Assembly (NCBI GenBank): GCA_910578615.1
Contig: CAJTRI010000003.1
Location: forward strand, 124,465-188,464
Source: an uncultured Duncaniella sp.
Lineage (GTDB): Bacteria > Bacteroidota > Bacteroidia > Bacteroidales > Muribaculaceae
DNA length: 64,000 bases
Reading direction: 5' to 3'
Both the position numbers and the translations under genes were made by a program. The notes under the pieces are model-generated. The model did not search any database. It was not told the DNA's origin and saw only the letters and a program-made list of their open reading frames with translations. Positions 26,589 to 34,769 of this stretch are shown here, piece by piece. How positions within the stretch are numbered: position 1 is the stretch's first letter; the number at the start of each line of letters is the position of its first letter.

Positions 26589-26650
26589 CTCATAACAACC
26601 GTGTGCAGGAATAAGCGTATTCGGCTGTTCCTGCACACGGTTGTTATGAG
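26589..26650. terminator. Long perfect hairpin between convergent genes
   Basis: A perfect 23-bp inverted repeat (26589-26611 with 26628-26650) and a 16-base loop fill the gap between the helical-repeat gene and rsmD, which converge here. It has no T-run; the length of the stem suggests a bidirectional terminator and protection of both 3' ends. Confidence 0.75.
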
Positions 26651-26665
26651 ACGGTTGGTGTGTTT

Positions 26666-27229
26666 TTATATTTCGGAAGATTGTTCTTCGTGAGTCTCGA
26701 TTATGAAGATTGAGAAATTGACCGATCCGTAAGAGCGGTGCTGGTAGAAGTGGTGGAGCGATGAGAAGTCATAAGCCTTGGAATGTTCCATAATGAAAAG
26801 GCTTCCTTCTTTCAGTAGTTTGCTCCCGAGCACGGCCCCCGGGATGTCTCCGAAGCCTTCCATGTCGTAGGGTGGATCGGCAAAGACAATGTCAAACGGC
26901 ATTGTGGCGTCCTTGATAAAGCGCATGGCATCGGAGCGAAGCAGACGCAGGTTGGCCTCCCCGAGTTCGCGGGCCACTTTCTCTATAAACCGTGCCTGTG
27001 TGGCTGATTTCTCTACGGCTGTGACAGAGGCGGCCTCACGTGACAGGAATTCGAACGACACAGCTCCTGTTCCGGCAAAGAGGTCGAGGCATCTTGCCCC
27101 CTCGATTTCGGTGAGATTCTCGATGACATTGAATATATTCTCCCGGGCAAAGTCGGTTGTGGGCCGGGCTGTGATATTGGTGGGGACGCTGAACCGGCGC
27201 CGCCCGTATTTTCCTCTGATTATTCGCAT
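26666..27229 (-). CDS. rsmD: 16S rRNA (guanine966-N2)-methyltransferase
   Basis: 187 residues, usual length. RsmD methylates G966 of 16S rRNA during 30S assembly. MRIIRGKYGRRRF, RPTTDFARENIFN, the SAM loop LDLFAGTGAVSFE and the catalytic VFADPPYD are diagnostic. The 5' end overlaps the DUF3822 gene by 10 bases, a pairing common in Bacteroidetes. Confidence 0.96.
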   Translation of the reverse strand: MRIIRGKYGRRRFSVPTNITARPTTDFARENIFNVIENLTEIEGARCLDLFAGTGAVSFEFLSREAASVTAVEKSATQARFIEKVARELGEANLRLLRSDAMRFIKDATMPFDIVFADPPYDMEGFGDIPGAVLGSKLLKEGSLFIMEHSKAYDFSSLHHFYQHRSYGSVNFSIFIIETHEEQSSEI

Positions 27230-28044
27230 ATTGGTGATATGATAAGGTCAAACGGTGCGCGGAGGGATTCCTTGCCCGTGCGGAACATCTGTGGCGGGAA
27301 GATTACCGGCATCACACGGCATGTGAAACGGCGAAGGACAGGTGTGATCTCCTCTCGGATATGCTGGTCTCCGCTGAGCAGTATTTCATCGGCCTCAGGG
27401 TTGAGACCGAGGCTTTTGCGTGCTGCCATTATATAGTAGGCCGCATCCATGGAGGTCTTGAATGAGAATGTGTTGGCAAGCAGCAGTTCGGAGCCGTGTA
27501 TAACGATTACGTCAACGGCATCTTGACGTAGATTGCAGACCATGCGGCGAGTGTTGCCTGTGCCCGGGCGGGAGGCGAAAAACCGGCAGAGTGTAGAGAG
27601 ATGGCAGTCGATGCCTATGCCGTGGAACGTGCGCCGTAGAAACCCTGTGAGGTCTGTCCCCGCGCCGTAGGCAAGCAGGGCGTTTCGGGTGCCGGTGGCG
27701 GATGTAAGTACCTCCCCGTCAAATTCGGGATGGAGGGCGCGGAACACCTTGTCTATGTCGGCCTCATCGGCGATGGAGGACGGGACGGCCATGGCATTGC
27801 CCGTATCCATTATACAGTAGATGCGGCGGAACTCGCTCAGAAGAAGCGGATTGTCATAGACAGCCTCTTCCAGAGACCGAAGTTGGCCGGCGCCGTCAGT
27901 CAGGAGTGGAAACGAGCGGTATATCAGCGAGTTGTCATGTACTACTGAATATATGGCCGCGTCAAGCCTTCCTGGGCCGATACGGAGCAAAAGGTTGCAG
28001 ATGGATGTGTCGCTTACAAGGCTTTTGTCAAGAATGTCTTCCAT
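27220..28044 (-). CDS. DUF3822 family protein
   Basis: 274 residues from the ATG at 28044 (MEDILDKSLVSDTS). The open frame continues upstream into the MATE gene, but that part is a shadow: the promoter at 28082-28052 lies just before this ATG. The family has an actin/ASKHA-like look with NLLLRIGPGRLDAAIY and DVIVIHGSELLLANTF and is restricted to Bacteroidetes, always next to rsmD. Function unknown; the constant pairing suggests a link to rRNA modification or ribosome assembly. Confidence 0.88.
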   Translation of the reverse strand: MEDILDKSLVSDTSICNLLLRIGPGRLDAAIYSVVHDNSLIYRSFPLLTDGAGQLRSLEEAVYDNPLLLSEFRRIYCIMDTGNAMAVPSSIADEADIDKVFRALHPEFDGEVLTSATGTRNALLAYGAGTDLTGFLRRTFHGIGIDCHLSTLCRFFASRPGTGNTRRMVCNLRQDAVDVIVIHGSELLLANTFSFKTSMDAAYYIMAARKSLGLNPEADEILLSGDQHIREEITPVLRRFTCRVMPVIFPPQMFRTGKESLRAPFDLIISPICE

Positions 28045-28051
28045 ATGTCTG

Positions 28052-28082
28052 CAAAAATACAGATTTTCTCCGAGGCTTACAA
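28052..28082 (-). promoter_or_regulatory. Promoter of DUF3822-rsmD
   Basis: Minus-strand -33 TTG at 28082-28080 and -7 TATTTTTG at 28059-28052, 20 bases apart, only 7 bases before the ATG, so the leader is very short. Confidence 0.75.
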
Positions 28083-29477
28083 CCCTTTTTTTAGCCATGC
28101 GCCTGAGAATAGGCGCCACAAGAAGATAAAGCCACGGAAGGTAAGCTCGATGCACATTGCAAGCCACACACCGCGCAGGCCCATTGTAGGAGCGAGAATT
28201 GCGGCGAGAGGCAGACGCACCAGCCATATGCTTCCGAAGTTCATACAGGCCGGTATCACTGTGTCGCCAACTCCCACCATTACGCCGTAGGCCACTATCG
28301 AGGCGGCAAACATGGGTTCTGCAAAGGCCTCTATGCGTAGTGACTCCGCCCCGAGGGAGGCGATCCCCTCGACAGGCGTCATAAGTTCCATAACCCACGG
28401 TGCGCAGATGTATAGGATTATGCCCATAAGGGTCATTATTACCATTCCGGCTCCGACTGTGATATAGCCGAAACGTCGGGCAAGATCGAGACGTCTGGCA
28501 CCGTAGCTCTGACCTACGAGGGTCGTGGCTGCATCCCCTATTCCGTAGCCCGGCATGTAGCAGATGCTCTCGGCTGTGACGGCAAAGGCATTGGCGGCGA
28601 TGGCTATGACTCCGAGCGGGGCCACTATCACAGTGACGGCAATCTGGGCGCCACAGATGACGGCATGTTCCAGTGTCATGGGGGCCGATACCCTCAGGGC
28701 TTTCCGAAGGACGTCCGAGGTAGGGCGGAAGCTGCCGCGCTCACGGTTTATGGCCATGTCGGGTTGCCGGAAGCAGAGATACCACATCATTGCGGCGGCC
28801 GTGACTATCTCGGCAGAGACGGTGCCCAGGGCCGCGCCGAGCACCCCGAGTCCGGCGCCCGGAAGGACTATCTCCGTAGCCCCTATTGAGAAATGATGTG
28901 AGGGAAATATGAGGAAGAAGTTGAATATGACGTCAAGGACACACATCATTACATTGAGCACGCCCGGTATCTTCATGTTGCCGGCACATCGCAACATGCC
29001 TCCGCCCAGATAGTTGAGTGTCAGAAGGGGGAGTGCGAGCACGAATGTCAGGAAATATATTCCAGCTTCGCGACACACCTGTTCCTCCCCACCGAGCCAC
29101 CGTGGTAGCGGGAAGGCTATGGCGCCCCCGACGGCAGATATGATTATGCTGAATACAAGGCACGATGTTATGGCCTGTCTGAGGATGCGGCGGGCGCGTT
29201 CCTGTTCACCGGCCCCTATGCTGTGGGCCACCTGCACTGAGAATCCCATAGTGACAGCCGAACATATGCCCCAGAAAAGCCACAGCGATGTGGAGACAAG
29301 GCCCACGGATGCCGAATTGTCGGCGCCGAGTCTTCCCACCATGGCGGCGTCTATATACTGCATCATTATGCTCGATAGCTGTGCCATCATGGCCGGCCAT
29401 GACAGCTTGGCTGTAAGTCTGAGCTGTTGGCCGAACGAGATGGGTGACTGAGAGCGTATGAGCGATATGTCTGCCAC
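28077..29477 (-). CDS. MATE family efflux transporter (second copy)
   Basis: 466 residues with about 12 transmembrane helices. LRLTAKLSWPAMMAQLSSIMMQYIDAAMVGRLGA and the second half SAPMTLEHAVICGAQIAV are typical of MATE exporters. The start is a GTG at 29477 that directly abuts the stop codon of the MalY-type gene, so translation is likely coupled. It is only distantly like the MATE at 21020-22414 and is probably a separate subfamily with its own substrate. Confidence 0.9.
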   Translation of the reverse strand: MADISLIRSQSPISFGQQLRLTAKLSWPAMMAQLSSIMMQYIDAAMVGRLGADNSASVGLVSTSLWLFWGICSAVTMGFSVQVAHSIGAGEQERARRILRQAITSCLVFSIIISAVGGAIAFPLPRWLGGEEQVCREAGIYFLTFVLALPLLTLNYLGGGMLRCAGNMKIPGVLNVMMCVLDVIFNFFLIFPSHHFSIGATEIVLPGAGLGVLGAALGTVSAEIVTAAAMMWYLCFRQPDMAINRERGSFRPTSDVLRKALRVSAPMTLEHAVICGAQIAVTVIVAPLGVIAIAANAFAVTAESICYMPGYGIGDAATTLVGQSYGARRLDLARRFGYITVGAGMVIMTLMGIILYICAPWVMELMTPVEGIASLGAESLRIEAFAEPMFAASIVAYGVMVGVGDTVIPACMNFGSIWLVRLPLAAILAPTMGLRGVWLAMCIELTFRGFIFLWRLFSGAWLKKGL

Positions 29478-30638
29478 CTATGACAGGGTTTTAAGTATTT
29501 TGAAAATGCGGTCAAGGCCCTCGGAAAGCAGGGCGCGGGGACAGGCTATGTTAAGACGTATGTAGCCGTCACTGCCATACATGGTGCCGGGGTTGACCCA
29601 CACGCCCCCTTCTTCGAGCAGGCGTTGTTCAAGCGTATCAGCCCCTATGCCGAGAGACGAGATGTCGATCCATGGCAGATACGTGGCTTCGAGTCTTGCA
29701 GCCGGGCATTGCGGCAACTCTTCGGCGAGGCGTCTGCGTGTGAAGAGCCAGTTGGAGTGCAGGTAGGCACGGAGTGCTTCAAGCCATTTCAGCCCGTCGG
29801 GGGAGTAGGATGCTATAAGGGCTTCCACCCCGAACGGGTTGACGTCACAGACCTCGTTGTCATTTATGGCGCGGTCTATGCGGGCGCGTATTTCGTCCGA
29901 GGGGGTCACGATATTGGCTATCTGCAATCCGGCGGTGTTGAATGCCTTGGAGGGTGACAGGCATGTTATGGCGCCATTGTCGATGGTGGCGTATGGCGTA
30001 TAGCTATATCCCGGCATGGTCAGTTCGCAGTGTATCTCGTCGCTGACCACTGTGACGCCGTGGCGGGAGGCTGTCTCTGCCACCTTGCGGAGTTCCTCTT
30101 CTTTCCAGCAACGTCCGGCTGGGTTGTGCGGATTGCACAGAAGCAGCAGACGGTTGGCGGGATCTGCACACAGTGATTCGAGTCCGTCATAGTCCATCAC
30201 ATAGGTAAAATCCCCTTCTTCGGTGTCGATACGCAATAGAGGATTCTCCACTATACGGCAACCGTTGTTTCGTATAGATGAGAAGAAGCAGTTGTAGACA
30301 GGGGTCTGGACAATCACCCCTTCTCCCGGTCGGGCAAGGGCCTTGATTATTGCCGATATCGCCGGTACCACCCCTGACGTATAAATGACGCTGCCACGGT
30401 CGAATGTATATCCGTGTCTCTTTGCGAACCATCCTGTCAGGGCCTCGTAATATTCGTCACGGACAAGAGTGTAGCCGAAAATGCCGTGGTCTACCCTGCG
30501 TCGCAGGGCCTCGATGACGCACGGGGCCGTGGTAAAGTCCATATCGGCTACCCATAGTGGTATTATGCCGGGCCGGGAGTCCCATTTGTATGAGCCGGTT
30601 CCTGAGCGTGACGGTACGTTGTCGAAGATATTCTCCAT
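29478..30638 (-). CDS. MalY/PatB-type PLP-dependent aminotransferase / C-S lyase
   Basis: 386 residues from the ATG at 30638 (MENIFDNVPSRSGTGSYKWD); the longer open frame upstream overlaps the DUF3737 gene. It is a fold-type I PLP enzyme with RPGIIPLWVADMDF, CNPHNPAGR, VVSDEIHCEL and the Schiff-base lysine Lys231 in LSPSKAFN. This family covers cystathionine beta-lyase (PatB, MalY) and some transaminases. It would release homocysteine or other thiols from cysteine conjugates. Operon position before a MATE exporter is suggestive but not decisive. Confidence 0.9.
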   Translation of the reverse strand: MENIFDNVPSRSGTGSYKWDSRPGIIPLWVADMDFTTAPCVIEALRRRVDHGIFGYTLVRDEYYEALTGWFAKRHGYTFDRGSVIYTSGVVPAISAIIKALARPGEGVIVQTPVYNCFFSSIRNNGCRIVENPLLRIDTEEGDFTYVMDYDGLESLCADPANRLLLLCNPHNPAGRCWKEEELRKVAETASRHGVTVVSDEIHCELTMPGYSYTPYATIDNGAITCLSPSKAFNTAGLQIANIVTPSDEIRARIDRAINDNEVCDVNPFGVEALIASYSPDGLKWLEALRAYLHSNWLFTRRRLAEELPQCPAARLEATYLPWIDISSLGIGADTLEQRLLEEGGVWVNPGTMYGSDGYIRLNIACPRALLSEGLDRIFKILKTLS

Positions 30639-30658
30639 AGTGGGCTGCGGCAGTGTCT

Positions 30659-31495
30659 TTATTCGATTATACAGTCGGCAGGGGCGAGTATGTTTCCGTC
30701 TATAATTGTCTCGCCCACTCCGGCAGTCCTGATGTGGCCTGTGCGCGGGTTCTTTATGGAGGTGACGGCAGACAGTATTGTGGCGCGGACATCGGAATCC
30801 TCGAAGGCCAGATCGGCATCCTCCCCGAATGTGCAGTCTTCGAGCACGAGTCCTTCGCAATAGCAGAGAGGCTGGGTGCCGGAAATATGGCAACGTACCA
30901 GTCTGAGCCTTTTTGAATGCCAGCCGAGGTATTCTCCGTCAAGCGAGGAGTCTTCCACGGTCACATCTTCTGTGCCCCAGAATGCATCCTTGGAGTGGAT
31001 CTCGGCATTGCGTATGACGACGTTTCTACAATACTGGAACGAATAGTTGCCTTCCTGACGGTAACGGTCGATGTCTATATTTTCAGAATGCATGAAGAGG
31101 TAGTCGGCGTTTCCTACCTCTACGTCCCGGAGTCTCACGTCAGAGCAGTGCCACATCGTCTCCTGTGCATCTGGAATCCTTACGTTTTCAAGGTCTATGC
31201 CATGCATCTCGCGAAACATTTTCGGGGCTTCCACCATGGTATCCTTCATGACCAGGTCGCTGGAATACCAAAGGGCGGCACGTGCGCCGGGAGTGAAGAG
31301 GCAGTCGGTGATCTCGAAACCCTTGACATGCCAGAAAGGATACTTTCCTTCAAATCGGCAGTTGCGTGCCTTGATGTCGGTGCAGCATTTCAGGGCTGAC
31401 TCGCCGGCATGTATGGTGACGTTGTCGAGTTCGAGATGGTGGGATGCGAAGAGGGGACGTTCGCCTCCGAATTCCTTGTCAATGATTTTTTCCAT
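30659..31495 (-). CDS. DUF3737 family right-handed beta-helix protein
   Basis: 278 residues, no signal peptide. Short repeats of the form 'ARNCRFEGKYPFWHVKGFEITDC' and 'VTVEDSSLDGEYLGWHSKRLRL', about 20-23 residues apart, give the ladder pattern of a parallel beta-helix, matching DUF3737 (also seen in Firmicutes). The function is unknown. It is first in an operon with the MalY-type enzyme (20 bases away) and the MATE gene. Confidence 0.87.
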   Translation of the reverse strand: MEKIIDKEFGGERPLFASHHLELDNVTIHAGESALKCCTDIKARNCRFEGKYPFWHVKGFEITDCLFTPGARAALWYSSDLVMKDTMVEAPKMFREMHGIDLENVRIPDAQETMWHCSDVRLRDVEVGNADYLFMHSENIDIDRYRQEGNYSFQYCRNVVIRNAEIHSKDAFWGTEDVTVEDSSLDGEYLGWHSKRLRLVRCHISGTQPLCYCEGLVLEDCTFGEDADLAFEDSDVRATILSAVTSIKNPRTGHIRTAGVGETIIDGNILAPADCIIE

Positions 31496-31518
31496 GATTC
31501 AATAATTTTTTTGCTCTG

Positions 31519-31526
31519 CAAAATTA
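31519..31526 (-). promoter_or_regulatory. -7 promoter element of DUF3737-MalY-MATE operon
   Basis: Minus-strand TAATTTTG at 31526-31519, 24 bases before the ATG; no clear -33 element. Confidence 0.55.
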
Positions 31527-31592
31527 ATGCGTCGGCTCCGTCCCGGCATTATCCGAAATATGGTAAAATATACCCGAAATGCCGAAAAGAAA

Positions 31593-31625
31593 CAAGTCGC
31601 AGCAAAAGAGGTTTGCTGCGACTTG
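31593..31625 (-). terminator. Terminator of the initiator tRNA gene
   Basis: A perfect 14-bp stem (31593-31606 with 31612-31625), 5-base loop, and a T-rich minus-strand tail (31592-31583), 7 bases beyond the tRNA 3' end. Confidence 0.85.
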
Positions 31626-31631
31626 CCTTTG

Positions 31632-31706
<75 letters not shown>

Positions 31707-31720
31707 ATGTTTTCGTGGTG

Positions 31721-31751
31721 CAAAGGTAGATATTTTTCCATTGCCTCCAAA
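31721..31751 (-). promoter_or_regulatory. Promoter of tRNA-fMet
   Basis: Minus-strand -7 TACCTTTG at 31728-31721 and -33 TTTG at 31751-31748, 19 bases apart. Confidence 0.8.
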
Positions 31752-31894
31752 CTTTTTGGTATTAAAATTTGTTAAACAGTGGCAAATATCCGCACAACTA
31801 TTAAAATCCGAAGTGTATAATTGCTTTTTAAGCTATCTCCGAGGCTTATTCCTTAAACTTTATTAACCGCCCTTATACTATCGGATTGATTTTG

Positions 31895-31902
31895 TAACTT
31901 TG
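31895..31902 (+). promoter_or_regulatory. -7 promoter element of the rhomboid operon
   Basis: Perfect TAACTTTG 28 bases before the ATG at 31931. The rest of 31752-31930 is AT-rich and holds nothing else I recognise. Confidence 0.65.
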
Positions 31903-31930
31903 CTGATTATTAAAAAAATTATTATTAAAT

Positions 31931-32713
31931 ATGTATAATCGCGGTTCGATTTTCAGCCAGATGCCCCCGGTTACCAAGAATCTCATTATCATCAATCTGA
32001 TAGTGTGGCTTGCAATGTTCGTGCTTCCCTCACGCCTTGGCGCGGGTCTTGAACAGTTTGGCGGACTCCATTACTTCCGTGCGGCCGATTTCAATCCGGC
32101 CCAGTTGCTGACATATATGTTCATGCATTCCACCACGGGGGTGGCCCATATATTTTTCAACATGTTCTCTCTCTTCATGTTCGGTATAGCTCTCGAACGA
32201 ACCCTCGGGAGCGCACGGTTCCTGTTTTACTATATCTCCTGCGGTATCGGTGCCGCCCTCGTTCAGGAGGCGGTATGGGCGCTTACATGGGAGGACACCT
32301 TCGTGCGCCTTCTCGCCAATGCCAATCACATGGATTTCCCTGAGATGCGTGAGTATCTCGGACAGATGATGCAGACTTCCGAGGGTAGCCGACAGATATC
32401 GGTGATGCTCAACTCGTTCGTTACAATCGGGGCGTCCGGGGCCATCTACGGTATACTTCTGGCATTCGGAATGCTGTTTCCCAACGCCCCTCTCTATCTG
32501 TTTTTCGTCCCTGTGCCTATCAAGGCCAAATGGATGGTGCTCGGCATGGGCGCGATAGAGGTGCTTATCGGTATGAGCGAGGCTGTGGGCAAGTCGGACG
32601 GCGTGGCCCATTTCGCCCACCTTGGCGGAATGATATTCGGATTCCTTATAATCCTTTACTGGAAGAAGAAGGGCACATTCGGCTCGGGAGGGTCGGGCTA
32701 TGGCGGTTATTGA
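31931..32713 (+). CDS. Rhomboid family intramembrane serine protease
   Basis: 260 residues, six or more transmembrane helices. Rhomboids cut single-pass membrane proteins within the bilayer. The catalytic Ser169 lies in TIGASGAIYGI and His230 in HFAHLGGMIFG, with the FSHAHFIH-like region replaced by YMFMHSTTGVAHIFFNMFSL, as in the family. The last 14 bases overlap the next gene. Confidence 0.94.
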   Translation: MYNRGSIFSQMPPVTKNLIIINLIVWLAMFVLPSRLGAGLEQFGGLHYFRAADFNPAQLLTYMFMHSTTGVAHIFFNMFSLFMFGIALERTLGSARFLFYYISCGIGAALVQEAVWALTWEDTFVRLLANANHMDFPEMREYLGQMMQTSEGSRQISVMLNSFVTIGASGAIYGILLAFGMLFPNAPLYLFFVPVPIKAKWMVLGMGAIEVLIGMSEAVGKSDGVAHFAHLGGMIFGFLIILYWKKKGTFGSGGSGYGGY

Positions 32714-33581
32714 CGACATGCGTGCCTGGTTTGCCAGATCAGGGATGCTGATGAGGATTGTGTGGATCAACATCGGACTGTTCGTGGCATTGAGGCTGAC
32801 CGCGATTTTCGGGATTTTTTCAGGCAGTTCGGGTCTCATTGACTTTGTGCTCCGCTGGGTGGAGATGCCTTCGTCTCCCCACTTGCTGCTCACGCGCCCG
32901 TGGACTGTGGTGACCTATATGTTCGCCCAGTATGACCTGATGCATATTATGTTCAACATGTTGTGGCTTTACTGGTTCGGAACCATGTTTCTGATGAGGT
33001 GCACGCCGCGCCAGATGTTTGCCCTCTATCTTTACGGCGGTCTCGGTGGCGCGTTGTTGTTCTTCGCAGCCTACAACGTGCTCCCGGTCTTCGGTGGTGC
33101 CGAAGGATGGCTTATAGGGTCTTCGGCCTCGGTAATGGCCATTGTGACGGCCACGGCTGTGCTTATGCCCGACTTCCGTATGAACCTCCTGCTCATCGGG
33201 AGCGTTTCTTTAAAATGGATAGCGATAGCTACGATAGTGCTGGTGCTTGTCGGTATTTCCGGCAACAATGCCGGAGGAGAGATTGCCCATGTGGGTGGCA
33301 TCCTCACAGGAGTCCTTTTCGCGATGAGGCTTCGGAAGGGGAGTGATATAACCCGTCCGCTCAATAGTCTGTTAGACCGTGTTGCCGTCTTCGGCAGGAG
33401 TATGGGGCAGAGGCGTGCCGTGAGCAAGGGTGTCCGGCCCGCAGACAAAGGCCCGCGTATGACCGCCGATGACCGTCGCGAACTTGATATCATCCTCGAC
33501 AAGATAAAGAAATCGGGATATTCAGGACTCACTCCCGACGAGCGTCGCCGCCTCTTCGAGCTTAGCCGGAATATTAAATAG
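32700..33581 (+). CDS. Second rhomboid family protease
   Basis: 293 residues. Six-helix core with TYMFAQYDLMHIMFNMLWLYWFG, serine motif WLIGSSASVMAI (Ser142 in place of the usual GASG) and His197 in EIAHVGGILTGV, so the dyad is kept although the GxSx motif is altered to GSSA. A C-terminal cytoplasmic tail (about 230-293) contains LDIILDKIKKSGYSGLTPDERRRLFELSR, a conserved tail in Bacteroidetes rhomboids. The start overlaps the first rhomboid by 14 bases. Confidence 0.92.
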   Translation: MAVIDDMRAWFARSGMLMRIVWINIGLFVALRLTAIFGIFSGSSGLIDFVLRWVEMPSSPHLLLTRPWTVVTYMFAQYDLMHIMFNMLWLYWFGTMFLMRCTPRQMFALYLYGGLGGALLFFAAYNVLPVFGGAEGWLIGSSASVMAIVTATAVLMPDFRMNLLLIGSVSLKWIAIATIVLVLVGISGNNAGGEIAHVGGILTGVLFAMRLRKGSDITRPLNSLLDRVAVFGRSMGQRRAVSKGVRPADKGPRMTADDRRELDIILDKIKKSGYSGLTPDERRRLFELSRNIK

Positions 33582-33587
33582 GAAGTT

Positions 33588-34751
33588 ATGGACTACTCCG
33601 GATATTTCAGAAACATCATCATCCGTCCGACAAGGGCCACGCTTTTCGCCATAGTCGCCGCCGTCAATACAGGCCTGGCCATGGCCACGGTTTTTTCGGC
33701 CTATGGCGGCATGTTCAATCCGGGCGAGGTGGTGGTGGCAGCCATTATGGCCATGATGTTTCCGGGATTCCTTGTTGCCTCCGTCCTTCTGCTTCTTCTT
33801 GATCTCGTGTTCTGGCGCAAGGCTGCCCTTGTGATGGCCTTGGCTCTTGCAGTCTCCGCTCCCCCTATCCTGAATTTCTCGCCGGTCAATATCGGAAGGC
33901 GGGTGCTCACCGAGGAGGAGCGTCAGCGCTCGTTTACGTTCCTGACATACAATGTGCTCCATTTCTGGGATTTTCGTGGAAATGTGCCGGGGCTTTCACG
34001 CAACGCGACCATTGACTACATACTCTCCACCGATGCCGACATAGTCAGCCTCCAAGAGGTGGAGTTTCTAAAATCGTGGCCTCTATGGAACATCACACCC
34101 GAACAGCTCGAAGAGCTTGGCGAACGCTATCCTTACCGCATGGTGAACGTAAGCTACCAGCTCTCGCTCCTGTCCAAGTATCCGTTCGAGTTTGTAGACC
34201 TCGGCCTGCCGGAGTCTATCTCCCGACGATTTGCCTGTTTTAAGATAAAGATAGGGGATGAGACCGTCCATCTGTTCAACGTGCATCTTGAAAGCATTGG
34301 CCTTACACCACGGGACAAGGAGCTTTACCAGAAGCTGTTTGACAAGGCTCCCGCTTCGGAAGCGGCCCTTCGCCGCGAACTCTCAAAAGTGAAGAACCAG
34401 CTTGTCTCAAAGCTGGCCAAGGCTTTTGCCGAGCGTACCGAACAGGCCCGGGCAATACGCAACACTATTGACTCGATAGGCGGAAACGTCATTGTGGCCG
34501 GAGATTTCAACGACATCCCGGACTGCTATGCCGTCCGCACCATCATGGGCAGCGATATGACTGACGCATATGCCCGGACAGCTTTCGGCCCTACCATCAC
34601 CTATCACGGCAATCGCTTCTATTTCCGCATAGACCATGTGCTCTACAAGGGAGACTTTGACTGCGTCTCGTTAAAACGCGGAGACTCACCGTCAAGTGAT
34701 CATTATCCGTTCCTTGCGACATTTGTCTTCGATGAGAAAGCTACACCATAA
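33588..34751 (+). CDS. Membrane-anchored endonuclease/exonuclease/phosphatase-fold protein
   Basis: 387 residues. Three N-terminal transmembrane helices (about 18-38, 50-74, 79-93) anchor a soluble EEP domain (about 110-387) with LTYNVLHFW, SLQEVEFL, VHLFNVHLES, VAGDFNDIPD and SDHYPFLATF, the metal-binding and catalytic motifs of DNase I-like phosphodiesterases. Substrate may be nucleic acid, a phospholipid or an inositol phosphate; this cannot be told from sequence. It is 6 bases after the second rhomboid, in the same operon. Confidence 0.9.
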   Translation: MDYSGYFRNIIIRPTRATLFAIVAAVNTGLAMATVFSAYGGMFNPGEVVVAAIMAMMFPGFLVASVLLLLLDLVFWRKAALVMALALAVSAPPILNFSPVNIGRRVLTEEERQRSFTFLTYNVLHFWDFRGNVPGLSRNATIDYILSTDADIVSLQEVEFLKSWPLWNITPEQLEELGERYPYRMVNVSYQLSLLSKYPFEFVDLGLPESISRRFACFKIKIGDETVHLFNVHLESIGLTPRDKELYQKLFDKAPASEAALRRELSKVKNQLVSKLAKAFAERTEQARAIRNTIDSIGGNVIVAGDFNDIPDCYAVRTIMGSDMTDAYARTAFGPTITYHGNRFYFRIDHVLYKGDFDCVSLKRGDSPSSDHYPFLATFVFDEKATP

Positions 34752-34769
34752 AACAAATATAACCAATAA

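Noticed and set aside
28045..28398. N-terminal extension of the DUF3822 frame
   Set aside because: It overlaps the MATE gene and the promoter at 28052-28082 lies inside it; the ATG at 28044 is the plausible start.
30639..30893. N-terminal extension of the MalY-type gene
   Set aside because: Overlaps the DUF3737 coding region and lacks family similarity; PLP enzymes of this type start near MENIFDN.
32030..32893. 287-residue minus-strand open frame across the two rhomboid genes
   Set aside because: Both rhomboids on the plus strand have catalytic motifs; the antisense frame is His-rich and without any family features.
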